Positions 38,767-46,306 of a stretch of 64,000 nt of DNA are shown here, piece by piece. The stretch covers positions 806,001-870,000 of the forward strand of contig CAWHXW010000003.1 of the NCBI GenBank assembly GCA_963833465.1, written 5' to 3'. Source of the stretch: Fen-1298 sp963833465 (GTDB lineage Bacteria; Bacteroidota; Ignavibacteria; UBA10030). A program made the translations under genes and the position numbers. Position 1 is the first letter of the stretch; each line of letters opens with the position of its first letter. Under the pieces are notes generated by a model, which saw only the letters and a list, made by a program, of their open reading frames with translations, was not told the origin of the DNA and did no database searches.

Positions 38767-39171
38767 ATGTTAGTACGATTTGATTATCCAAGAACTTGCG
38801 ACAATCTGGTTAATAATTTATTTGCAGCAGACAGATTAACGGTTCGCACACAATTTCCTGCTCTCGATGTTTTAGAACAAGGAAATGAATTTATTGTTAC
38901 TGCTGATTTACCTGGTGTAAAGAAAGAAGAAATCAAGATCACATTTGAAAATAATGTGCTGACTATTAGCGGCTCAAGAAAACCATACGAAGTTCCAGAG
39001 AATTCTGATTTAATTCTCAATGAATCGCATTCGGGCGATTTTAGCCGTTCTGTTAAATTCAGACAAGATGTAGATACAACCAAGATGTCTGCAGAAATGA
39101 ATAATGGCATTTTAACAGTCACTTTGCCGAAAACCGAAACGGTGAAGGCAAGGGAAATTTCAATTAACTAA
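38767..39171 (+). CDS. Small heat-shock protein, Hsp20/alpha-crystallin family
   Basis: The 134-residue protein has a short N-terminal arm and an alpha-crystallin domain (about 30-130). Family strands are visible: ALDVLEQGNEFIVTADLPGVKKEEI, split by its central ADLPGV motif, then ENNVLTISGSR and the C-terminal NNGILTVTLPK. It forms oligomers that hold unfolded proteins for DnaK/ClpB. It is first in a pair of hsp20 genes, 28 bp before the second, and lies behind a sigma54-like promoter. The two paralogues differ markedly in the N-terminal arm, suggesting different clients or mixed oligomers. Confidence 0.93.
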   Translation: MLVRFDYPRTCDNLVNNLFAADRLTVRTQFPALDVLEQGNEFIVTADLPGVKKEEIKITFENNVLTISGSRKPYEVPENSDLILNESHSGDFSRSVKFRQDVDTTKMSAEMNNGILTVTLPKTETVKAREISIN

Positions 39172-39199
39172 ATAAATAACCTTAAAGGAGGGTATACGT

Positions 39200-39664
39200 A
39201 TGTCACTCGTACGATGGAATCCAACTCGCGAATTAGCGACTTGGCCCTCTGATCTGTTTGGGATTCAGAGGGAAATGAACCGGATGTTCGATGGTTTCTT
39301 CCGCGGCACAAACGATGAAGATTATGTAATCTCCTCGTGGACGCCAGCAGTTGATATTGCCGAACATGACGATGAATATTTGGTGAAGGTAGAATTGCCC
39401 GGAGTCAATAAGGATGAGGTGAAACTCACGCTTGAGAACAACATCCTGACGATCCGTGGCGAGAAGAAACAGGAGAAGGAAACAAAGAAAGAGAATTATC
39501 ACCGCATCGAGCGGAGCTATGGTGCTTTCCAGCGATCCTTCACACTTCCGGCTGCGGTAAAAGCTGACAAAATCGATGCATCTTACAAAGATGGCATTTT
39601 GTCGGTTTCATTGCCGAAAGCTGAAGAAGCAAAACCGAAACAAATAGAAGTCAAAGTAAAATGA
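39200..39664 (+). CDS. Small heat-shock protein, Hsp20/alpha-crystallin family
   Basis: This 154-residue chaperone has the longer N-terminal arm with an amphipathic helix (FGIQREMNRMFDGFFRG) and a full alpha-crystallin domain (about 45-150). Motifs include VDIAEHDDEYLVKVELPGV, KLTLENNILTIRGEKK and YKDGILSVSLPKAEE. A strong ribosome binding site AAAGGAGGG precedes ATG 39200. It is the second gene of the hsp20 pair and is followed by a clear terminator at 39678-39709. It presumably prevents aggregation during stress and passes clients to the DnaK and ClpB machines encoded next door. Confidence 0.94.
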   Translation: MSLVRWNPTRELATWPSDLFGIQREMNRMFDGFFRGTNDEDYVISSWTPAVDIAEHDDEYLVKVELPGVNKDEVKLTLENNILTIRGEKKQEKETKKENYHRIERSYGAFQRSFTLPAAVKADKIDASYKDGILSVSLPKAEEAKPKQIEVKVK

Positions 39665-39677
39665 CCTTTGTTTGGTC

Positions 39678-39709
39678 ACCCCCGCGAAAACGGGGGTCTG
39701 TTATTTTTA
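39678..39709 (+). terminator. Intrinsic terminator after the hsp20 pair
   Basis: ACCCCCG pairs with CGGGGGT around the loop CGAAAA (39678-39697), followed by a T-rich stretch TCTGTTATTTTT. It ends the hsp20 transcript and separates it from dnaK. Confidence 0.88.
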
Positions 39710-39727
39710 ATAAATAAATCAATATAG

Positions 39728-39811
39728 TGGATGAATAAAATTCATCCATTGATCGATCAACGCGTCAATCAGGGTCGGGTTTGAAGTGGAACAAATCCGG
39801 CCCGTTGACGC
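39728..39811 (+). promoter_or_regulatory. Structured DNA/RNA leader of dnaK: two inverted repeats
   Basis: A perfect 9-bp hairpin TGGATGAAT/ATTCATCCA with a 3-nt loop lies at 39728-39748. A longer imperfect stem follows at 39762-39811, with outer arms GCGTCAA/TTGACGC and inner GTTTG/CAAAT pairing. The ribosome binding site AAAAGGAG (about 39852-39858) comes after them. This is not a CIRCE element. It could be a promoter-region operator, an attenuator or a temperature-sensing leader; which one is open. Confidence 0.45.
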
Positions 39812-39865
39812 ATAAATCCACATATTAGCGGTGTGCTAGCCGCAAAAGAAAAAAGGAGTTACACA

Positions 39866-41830
39866 ATGTCAAAAAACACAGGAAAAATAATCGGTATAGA
39901 TCTTGGAACTACAAACTCGTGTGTTGCTGTGATGGAAGGCAATGACCCCGTTGTCATCGCGAACCCGGAAGGGTCACGCACAACACCGTCGGTGGTTGGA
40001 TTTACAAAGTCAGGTGAGCGGCTTGTTGGAGCTGCTGCAAAACGTCAAGCAGTGACGAATTCACAAAACACTGTATTTTCAATTAAACGTTTTATGGGAC
40101 GGTTCTACGATGAAGTGAATGAAGAAATGAAACTAGTTCCATATAATGTTGTGCACGGTGAAAATAATACCGCACGTGTGAAGATTGGTGATCGTGTCTA
40201 TTCACCTTCTGAAATATCTTCGATGATTCTTCAGAAGATGAAACAGACAGCAGAAGATTACCTTGGAACAAAGATCACAGAAGCTGTCATTACTGTGCCT
40301 GCGTATTTCAATGATGCACAGCGTCAGGCAACGAAAGAAGCAGGAGAAATTGCTGGCCTCAATGTCCGGCGTATTATTAATGAACCGACAGCGGCAGCAT
40401 TGGCATATGGCTTGGATAAAAAACATACAGATTCTAAAGTTGCTGTCTTCGATCTCGGCGGCGGAACATTTGATATTTCCGTACTTGAGCTAGGTGAAGG
40501 CGTGTTCGAAGTAAAGTCCACGAACGGCGACACCCATCTCGGCGGTGATAACTTTGATATGCGGGTGCTTGAATATATTGCAGATGAATTCAAGAAAACG
40601 GAAGGCATAGATCTTCGTAAAGATCCGATGGCGCTCCAACGCTTGCGTGAAGCAGCGGAAAAAGCAAAAATGGAACTCTCGCAGTTATTACAGACGGAAA
40701 TTAATTTACCATTCATTACTGCAACAGCAGAAGGTCCCAAGCACTTAAACTTGAATCTCACACGAGCAAAATATGAACAGCTTGTGGAAGATTTAGTTCA
40801 GCGCTGTCTCCCACCAGTGGAAAAAGCACTGAAGGATGCCGGACTTAATCCAAACCAGATTGATGAGGTAATTCTTGTCGGTGGAATGACGCGCATGCCG
40901 CGTGTTCAGCAGTTGGTAAAGGAAATATTTGGAAGGGAAGGACACAAAGGTGTCAATCCGGATGAAGTGGTTGCAGTTGGTGCAGCGATTCAAGGTGGTG
41001 TGCTCTCTGGAGATGTAACAGATGTCCTGCTGCTCGATGTAACACCGCTGACGCTTGGTATCGAAACACTTGGTGGTGTGTTGACACCGATGATTCAAGC
41101 GAATACAACAATTCCCACAAAGAAAAGCGAAATATTTTCTACGGCATCGGATAGCCAGCCCTCGGTAGAGATTCATATTTTGCAAGGCGAGCGGCCAATG
41201 GCTATAGATAACCGGACACTTGGTCAATTTCATTTAGATGGTATTCCGCCTGCACCTCGCGGTGTTCCCCAAATCGAGGTCACATTTGATATTGATGCAA
41301 ATGGTATGCTGCATGTCTCGGCAAAAGATAAAGCAACGAACAAAGAACAATCCATTCGCATTACTTCTTCAAGTGGACTGAGTAAAGAAGAAGTAGAAAA
41401 AATGAAGACAGATGCATCGGCGCATGCATCGGAAGATAAAAAAAGAAAAGAAGAAATCGAGACGAAAAATCAAGCAGACAATCTTGTCTTCCAAACACGC
41501 AAACAGTTGAAGGACCTTGGCGATAAAATGGACACAGATACGAAGACAAAAGTTGAAGCAGCGGCAAATGCTCTTGAAGAAGCAATTAAGGGGAATAATC
41601 CGGCAGATATCAAAGCGAAGACAGAATCGCTCAATAATGCATGGAATGAAGCTTCGACGAAGATGTACGAATCGGCAAAAAGTCAACAAGCGCCGCCCAC
41701 TGGACAGGGTGGACAGCAGCAAGGTCCATTTACTGGCGGACAACCGGGTGCAGGACCCCAGCAACAGCAAAGCGGCGACGGCGGCAAGAAAGTTGAGAAT
41801 GCCGACTTCGAAGTTGTGGATGATAAATAA
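39866..41830 (+). CDS. dnaK: Molecular chaperone DnaK (Hsp70)
   Basis: The start ATG 39866 follows AAGGAG and begins MSKNTGKIIGIDLGTTNSCV, the canonical N-terminus; an upstream in-frame ATG would add eleven atypical residues. The 654-residue protein has the ATPase domain (phosphate loop IGIDLGTTNS, second motif VAVFDLGGGTFDISVLE, and VGGMTRMPRVQQ), the substrate-binding domain, a helical lid and a Gly/Gln-rich tail ending ENADFEVVDDK. It refolds proteins with DnaJ and GrpE, which are not in the window. It lies between the hsp20 genes and clpB, forming a proteostasis block, and is closed by the terminator at 41914. Confidence 0.98.
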   Translation: MSKNTGKIIGIDLGTTNSCVAVMEGNDPVVIANPEGSRTTPSVVGFTKSGERLVGAAAKRQAVTNSQNTVFSIKRFMGRFYDEVNEEMKLVPYNVVHGENNTARVKIGDRVYSPSEISSMILQKMKQTAEDYLGTKITEAVITVPAYFNDAQRQATKEAGEIAGLNVRRIINEPTAAALAYGLDKKHTDSKVAVFDLGGGTFDISVLELGEGVFEVKSTNGDTHLGGDNFDMRVLEYIADEFKKTEGIDLRKDPMALQRLREAAEKAKMELSQLLQTEINLPFITATAEGPKHLNLNLTRAKYEQLVEDLVQRCLPPVEKALKDAGLNPNQIDEVILVGGMTRMPRVQQLVKEIFGREGHKGVNPDEVVAVGAAIQGGVLSGDVTDVLLLDVTPLTLGIETLGGVLTPMIQANTTIPTKKSEIFSTASDSQPSVEIHILQGERPMAIDNRTLGQFHLDGIPPAPRGVPQIEVTFDIDANGMLHVSAKDKATNKEQSIRITSSSGLSKEEVEKMKTDASAHASEDKKRKEEIETKNQADNLVFQTRKQLKDLGDKMDTDTKTKVEAAANALEEAIKGNNPADIKAKTESLNNAWNEASTKMYESAKSQQAPPTGQGGQQQGPFTGGQPGAGPQQQQSGDGGKKVENADFEVVDDK

Positions 41831-41913
41831 GTAGATGAGTATAAAGTAGTTGAGTAGATGAGTAAAAGATAACGGAATGCATGGTGATTACTCACCGTTC
41901 TGATACATCAATG

Positions 41914-41944
41914 AAAGGCGAGATAAAACTCGCCTTTCGTTTTG
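41914..41944 (+). terminator. Intrinsic terminator after dnaK
   Basis: AAAGGCGAG pairs with CTCGCCTTT around the loop ATAAAA, followed by CGTTTTG. It lies about 85 bp after the dnaK stop and just before the next small gene. Confidence 0.85.
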
Positions 41945-41960
41945 AATAAAGGAAAAGATA

Positions 41961-42215
41961 ATGTCTAACTCAACAATTGCACTTTTACTATTTATTGGAG
42001 TTGTTGTAGTATTACTTGCTGGAATTATTTATGCAATAAGACAAAAGAATAGTTATAGTTCCGGGAACTTTGCCTCAATGGCAGCATTGCATGATATGGG
42101 AGGAAAAGATGAACAGAATGCAATTGAGACGGTGATAGAACAGCAGGCAGAAAAGAAATTGGAAGAACAAGAGAGCGGAGAAGGAAAAGATAAAAATCGA
42201 AAAGACTCAAAGTGA
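41961..42215 (+). CDS. Small single-pass membrane protein, unknown function
   Basis: The 84-residue product starts at an ATG preceded by AAAGGA. Residues 5-26 form one strongly hydrophobic helix (IALLLFIGVVVVLLAGIIYAI), here limited to its core, and the rest is a charged, Glu/Lys-rich tail probably in the cytoplasm. I recognise no family. It lies directly after the dnaK terminator and would once have preceded clpB before the insertion at 42258-43040. Its good ribosome binding site and clear membrane pattern support a real gene. Confidence 0.6.
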   Translation: MSNSTIALLLFIGVVVVLLAGIIYAIRQKNSYSSGNFASMAALHDMGGKDEQNAIETVIEQQAEKKLEEQESGEGKDKNRKDSK

Positions 42216-42257
42216 TACAAAAAATTGATTACTGATCACTATTTACAGATGGCTATT

Positions 42258-42335
42258 ATGAACTTCAATAAATTTACAATTAAATCTCAAGAAGCTATGC
42301 AGAATAAAGAGAAACAACATTCCCTCTCCTTGTAG
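42258..42335 (+). pseudogene. Truncated duplicate of the clpB 5' end
   Basis: The first 38 bases from ATG 42258 are identical to the clpB start at 43041, and 45 of the first 47 match. The frame reads MNFNKFTIKSQEAMQN, then runs into the hairpin repeat and stops at 42333-42335 after 25 codons. It is a remnant or target duplicate with no function I can assign, unless the short peptide is translated as a leader. Confidence 0.8.
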
Positions 42336-42438
42336 GAGAGGGTTAGGGTGAGGTCATCATTATGCGGTTGCATTTTGAAATATTTATCTGAATAAGAAAT
42401 AGATGACCCCATCCCGACCTTCCTCTGAAGGGGGAAGG
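42322..42438. repeat. Left paired-hairpin (REP-like) repeat
   Basis: The unit starts with a 9-bp hairpin CCCTCTCCT/AGGAGAGGG (loop TGT, 42322-42342), then GTTAGGGTGAGGTCAT. A ~45-nt spacer follows, then the inverted counterpart ATGACCCCATCC at 42403 and a second, less perfect hairpin CCTTCC/GGAAGG ending at 42438. The outer arms are inverted copies of each other. The same unit recurs at 42890-43002. Confidence 0.8.
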
Positions 42439-42885
42439 AGTTATATTGAAACGCCAGGGTTAAGATCATTGGGAAAATATATTTTAAAATATCCGCATCG
42501 TAATATTCAGACAGCGAGAATGTTACGAAAGACTATGACAGATGTTGAACGAAAACTCTGGTCGAAGTTGCGGTCTAACCAACTTGGAGTAAAGTTTAGG
42601 CGACAGGTTCCATTCGGTTCTTATATTGCTGATTTTATATCTCTTAAAGAACATCTTGTTATCGAACTTGATGGCTGCCAACATTATCAAGAGAATACAA
42701 GACAGAAGGATAAACTAAGAGATCAGTTCTTTGCAAAAGAGGGATTTACCGTGTTAAGATTTAACAATACGGAAGTGACTGAGAATATGGATGGTGTATT
42801 GGAAATGATTTGGGAAAAGATACAAAATAATAAAATGACAGCATCGTGTCATTCCCCGAAAGCATTACGAAATGGGAAGAAATAA
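42403..42885 (+). CDS. DUF559 (VSR/very-short-patch-like nuclease fold) protein
   Basis: The 160-codon frame from ATG 42403 begins inside the left repeat; the conserved part starts near NIQTARMLRKTMTDVERKLW, so the true start is probably downstream of 42403 (ATG 42520 is the next one). The DUF559 core is complete: KLRSNQLGVKFRRQ, GSYIADFISLKEHLVIELDG, QHYQENTRQKDKLRDQF, GFTVLRFNNTEV and NMDGVLEMIWEKI. The fold belongs to the restriction-endonuclease-like superfamily with the putative active residues D and E in IADFI...IELDG. Biochemical function is not established for the family as far as I know. The stop lies five bases before the right repeat, so gene and repeats form a unit. Confidence 0.85.
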   Translation: MTPSRPSSEGGRSYIETPGLRSLGKYILKYPHRNIQTARMLRKTMTDVERKLWSKLRSNQLGVKFRRQVPFGSYIADFISLKEHLVIELDGCQHYQENTRQKDKLRDQFFAKEGFTVLRFNNTEVTENMDGVLEMIWEKIQNNKMTASCHSPKALRNGKK

Positions 42886-42889
42886 CATT

Positions 42890-43002
42890 CCCTCTCCTTG
42901 AAGGAGAGGGTCAGGGTGAGGTCATTATGTATTTGTATATTTAGGTGTTTATCAGACAAAAATAAATGACCCCATCCTAACCTTCCCCTGTAAGGGGAAG
43001 GG
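42890..43002. repeat. Right paired-hairpin (REP-like) repeat
   Basis: This is the second copy of the unit at 42322-42438. Hairpin one is CCCTCTCCT/AGGAGAGGG (loop TGA, 42890-42910), followed by GGGTGAGGTCAT. After a ~40-nt spacer the inverted arm ATGACCCCATCCTAACC precedes hairpin two, CCTTCCCCT/AGGGGAAGG (loop GTA, 42981-43001), here perfect. Spacers differ between copies while the arms are conserved, which suggests that structure or recognition is what is maintained. Confidence 0.82.
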
Positions 43003-43040
43003 ATATAAGTCAAGTCACAAATAGGTGAGCAGAGGAATAC

Positions 43041-45662
43041 ATGAACTTCAATAAATTTACAATTAAATCTCAAGAAGCAGTGCAGAACGCACAGGAGATT
43101 GCATCAAGTTACGGCAATCAAATTATTGAACCAGAGCACTTATTGGCGGCATTGGTGCAAGATAGCGAAGGTATCGTAGTACCAATTTTGCAAAAACTTG
43201 GCACAAACGTTAATTATCTCAAAATAAAAATTAACGAGACGGTGGAACATCTGCCAAAAGTCCAAGGCTCGAATGTTAGTAATCAACAGATATCATCCAC
43301 ACTTGGGCAGGTCTTCGAGTCTGCACAGCAAGAAGCGCAGCAACTAAAAGACGAATATGTAAGCACCGAACATCTATTGTTGGGATTGCTTGCTGTGAAA
43401 ACAACAGCAACAAAATTGCTGACTGATCAAGGTGTATCAAAAGAAAGTATTTACAAGGCACTAAAAGATGTACGCGGTTCGCAGCGCGTTACCGACCAGA
43501 CGCCGGAAGACAAATATCAATCTCTGGAGCGGTTTGGCCGCGACCTAAACGATCTTGCTCGTAAAGGCAAATTAGATCCTGTAATTGGCCGCGAAGAAGA
43601 AATTCGCCGCGTGCTTCAAGTGCTTTCCCGCCGTACAAAAAATAATCCAGTGCTCATTGGTGATCCAGGCGTCGGAAAGACGGCAATTGCAGAAGGTATC
43701 GCACAACGCATTGTGCAAGGTGATGTACCGGAAGGTTTGAAGACAAAGCGCATTGTCGCTCTAGATATGGGTTCGCTGGTTGCGGGCACAAGTTTCCGCG
43801 GACAATTTGAAGAACGATTGAAGTCAGTACTTAAAGAAGTAACAGAATCGAACGGTGAAATTATTTTATTTATAGACGAGCTTCACACACTCGTTGGCGC
43901 AGGCGCAGCACAGGGTTCTGTTGATGCGGCTAATATGCTGAAACCAGCGTTGGCTCGCGGTGATCTACGAGCAATTGGGGCGACAACGATCGATGAATAT
44001 CGAAAATATGTTGAGAAAGATCCTGCATTGGAGCGGCGATTTCAGCCTGTGCTTGTGGAAGAGCCGACTGTGGAAGATACAATTTCGATTTTGCGCGGAT
44101 TAAAGGAGCGATATGAAGTTCACCATGGCGTTCGAATTACTGACGGTGCAATTGTTGCGGCGGCACAATTAAGTCATCGTTATATTTCAGATCGTTTTTT
44201 GCCCGATAAAGCAATCGACTTAGTAGATGAAGCGGCATCGAAACTTCGTATTGAAATTGACTCTATGCCGGAAGAATTGGATAATGTTGAACGCCGAATC
44301 AAACAATTAGAAATAGAACGTGAAGCGGTGAAGCGTGAGAAAGATGACTATTCGAAATCTCGATTGGGAGAAATTGAAAAGGAACTTGCCGACTTAAATC
44401 AAAATCGTTCTGAGTTAAAAGCGCACTGGCAAGTGGAAAAAGGATTGATCCAATCCATCCGAAAAATGAAAGGAGATATTGACAACTCCAAGAAAGAAGC
44501 GGAACAGCAAGAGAGGCAAGGTAATCTGGGCCGAGTTGCAGAATTGCGTTATGGTGTTATAACGGGATTAGAAAAGCAGTTGAAAGAAGCATCACTCAAA
44601 TTGAACGAAGTACAGAAGCAGCAGAAAATGTTGAAGGAAGAAGTTGATGCGGAAGACATTGCGGAAATTGTTGCAAAGTGGACAGGCATTCCTGTTCAGC
44701 GCATGTTAGAAAGCGATCGTACAAAGTTATTACATTTAGAAGACCGCATACACCAGCGGCTCATTGACCAGGAAGATGCTGTGAAAGCTGTGGCTGATGC
44801 AATTCGTAGAAGCCGTGCAGGATTACAGGATGAGCGAAAACCGATCGGCTCATTTATCTTTCTAGGCAGCACCGGTGTAGGCAAAACGGAATTAGCGAAA
44901 GCACTTGCTGAATTTCTTTTCAACGATGAAAATGCCGTTGTGCGAATCGATATGACAGAATATATGGAAAAGTTTTCTGTGTCGCGGTTGATCGGTGCAC
45001 CTCCAGGATATGTAGGTTATGAAGAGGGAGGGCAATTGACAGAAGCTGTAAGGAGAAAACCTTACTCGGTTGTACTTCTCGACGAGATAGAAAAAGCACA
45101 TCTGGAAGTGTTTAATGTCCTTTTACAATTACTGGATGAAGGCAGATTGACAGACAGCAAAGGAAGAACAGTTAATTTCAAAAACACGATAGTCATTATG
45201 ACATCGAATCTTGGTTCACAGATCATTCAAGAGAAGCTTGACACATTGACGGAAGAAAATCGCGATGACTTGATGGGTGAATTGCGAGTACAACTTTTTG
45301 AAATGCTCAGACAGGCTGTGCGGCCGGAATTCCTTAATCGCATTGATGAGATAATTCTTTTCAAGCCGTTGACTATGAATGAAATCAAACAAATTGTTGA
45401 ATTGCAATTACGACAAGTACAAAAGCTGGTTACAGATAAAAATATCTCATTGGAATTTACAGATGAGGCGAAAGAGCGGCTTGCAACAATCGGGTATGAT
45501 CCAAGTTATGGAGCACGGCCGTTAAAGCGAATTATTCAGAAATATATAATTAATATATTATCGGAAAAACTTCTTTCCGGCAGCATTATAGACGGAGATA
45601 CGGTTGAGATTAGGACAGATAATCGCGGTATGATCGAACTTGGAACAAAGTTGAAGTCTTAA
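43041..45662 (+). CDS. clpB: ATP-dependent disaggregase ClpB
   Basis: This is the full-length 873-residue ClpB. It has an N domain (double Clp repeat, EPEHLLAALVQD and STEHLLLGLLAVK), a first AAA+ domain with Walker A GDPGVGKTAIAEG, a coiled-coil M domain (about 400-530), and a second AAA+ domain with GSTGVGKTELAKA and the pore-loop motif GYVGYEEGGQLTE. ClpB extracts polypeptides from aggregates together with DnaK and small heat-shock proteins, both encoded just upstream. The ATG follows AGAGGA. Its first 47 bases are duplicated at 42258, across the DUF559 element, which has replaced the original upstream region. Confidence 0.97.
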   Translation: MNFNKFTIKSQEAVQNAQEIASSYGNQIIEPEHLLAALVQDSEGIVVPILQKLGTNVNYLKIKINETVEHLPKVQGSNVSNQQISSTLGQVFESAQQEAQQLKDEYVSTEHLLLGLLAVKTTATKLLTDQGVSKESIYKALKDVRGSQRVTDQTPEDKYQSLERFGRDLNDLARKGKLDPVIGREEEIRRVLQVLSRRTKNNPVLIGDPGVGKTAIAEGIAQRIVQGDVPEGLKTKRIVALDMGSLVAGTSFRGQFEERLKSVLKEVTESNGEIILFIDELHTLVGAGAAQGSVDAANMLKPALARGDLRAIGATTIDEYRKYVEKDPALERRFQPVLVEEPTVEDTISILRGLKERYEVHHGVRITDGAIVAAAQLSHRYISDRFLPDKAIDLVDEAASKLRIEIDSMPEELDNVERRIKQLEIEREAVKREKDDYSKSRLGEIEKELADLNQNRSELKAHWQVEKGLIQSIRKMKGDIDNSKKEAEQQERQGNLGRVAELRYGVITGLEKQLKEASLKLNEVQKQQKMLKEEVDAEDIAEIVAKWTGIPVQRMLESDRTKLLHLEDRIHQRLIDQEDAVKAVADAIRRSRAGLQDERKPIGSFIFLGSTGVGKTELAKALAEFLFNDENAVVRIDMTEYMEKFSVSRLIGAPPGYVGYEEGGQLTEAVRRKPYSVVLLDEIEKAHLEVFNVLLQLLDEGRLTDSKGRTVNFKNTIVIMTSNLGSQIIQEKLDTLTEENRDDLMGELRVQLFEMLRQAVRPEFLNRIDEIILFKPLTMNEIKQIVELQLRQVQKLVTDKNISLEFTDEAKERLATIGYDPSYGARPLKRIIQKYIINILSEKLLSGSIIDGDTVEIRTDNRGMIELGTKLKS

Positions 45663-45815
45663 GCGTTAAAGTACTAAATGTAAAAATCACCAAGAACCGC
45701 TAATATGACACCAATAGATTTAATCTGCATAATTTTAGTTGCTTTTAAGTTTTCATTCTCATTAAATAATACATTAGAAAAACCAGTATATTAAGTAATT
45801 AAAGGAGAATAACGT

Positions 45816-46172
45816 ATGAAACAAATATTCACATTAGTTGTTCTGCTCATTTTTATAACGGGATTTGTCTATTCTCAAGGGCAGATATTAAATGCTCAAA
45901 AAGTGAAATTGGAAAAAAAGGTTGGAATAACAAAAAAAGATTCGACAGTAGCCAAAACAACAAATGCAACTTCAACAATGAAGGCAACAAAAGCAATTAA
46001 ATCGCTTAAAGATACAAAATTGCCTGCATCAAAAGTAAAATCTGTAATGGCGCCAAAGCCACCTTCAATGTTGACTAAAGAAGCGAATACGGCTGAGAGC
46101 AAAGATAATAAGCATAAAATAAAAGAAAAAGTTAAAACAAAAGTTGAAGAAACGAAAACTGAAGTAAAGTAA
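45816..46172 (+). CDS. Small secreted Lys/Thr-rich protein, unknown function
   Basis: ATG 45816 is preceded by AAAGGAGAA. The 118-residue product has a clear signal peptide (MKQIFTLVVLLIFITGFVYSQ, cleavage near residue 21 shown by the SQ end) and a mature part dominated by Lys, Thr, Ala and Val with no hydrophobic core, so it is probably disordered and highly basic. I recognise no family. Composition resembles histone H1-like or nucleoid-associated tails, but the signal peptide points outside the cytoplasm. It stands alone between clpB and a terminator at 46258. Confidence 0.6.
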   Translation: MKQIFTLVVLLIFITGFVYSQGQILNAQKVKLEKKVGITKKDSTVAKTTNATSTMKATKAIKSLKDTKLPASKVKSVMAPKPPSMLTKEANTAESKDNKHKIKEKVKTKVEETKTEVK

Positions 46173-46257
46173 AAAACAAAAAGTACGGAAAAAAAGCAAA
46201 AAAAACGGTGCGAAATCAAAAGTACAATTCATTTATTATTAATTTGCCACTCTTGAA

Positions 46258-46300
46258 AATCCTTCCACGCCAAGCATTGTGACGGGAAGGATTCTTTTTT
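46258..46300 (+). terminator. Intrinsic terminator
   Basis: AATCCTTCC pairs with GGAAGGATT around an 18-nt loop, followed by CTTTTTT. It ends transcription from the small secreted-protein gene. The rsmB ATG begins only six bases after the T-run. Confidence 0.78.
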
Positions 46301-46306
46301 AAATCT

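Larger units (their letters stand above)
42258..43040 (+). mobile_element. Putative DUF559/paired-hairpin element inserted at the clpB start
   Basis: The segment between two 47-bp near-identical copies of the clpB beginning (42258-42304 and 43041-43087, 45 of 47 identical) holds two related hairpin repeats (42322-42438 and 42890-43002) flanking a DUF559 gene. This layout looks like an insertion with a target duplication. The duplicated copy restores an intact clpB start with its own AGAGGA ribosome binding site. There is no transposase, no terminal inverted repeat and no tRNA site. How it moves is unknown; mobility is inferred from the duplication and the paired repeats. Confidence 0.6.

Noticed and set aside
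39811..39866. CIRCE element before dnaK
   Set aside because: The TTAGCACTC/GAGTGCTAA arms are absent; TTAGCGGTGTGCTAGCC only superficially resembles it.
41831..41864. Short direct repeats GTAGATGAGTA after dnaK
   Set aside because: Only two copies with AT-rich spacing and no other sign of function; likely local slippage.
42258..43040. Classical insertion sequence between dnaK and clpB
   Set aside because: No transposase, no terminal inverted repeats, and a 47-bp duplication is too long for normal IS target duplications.
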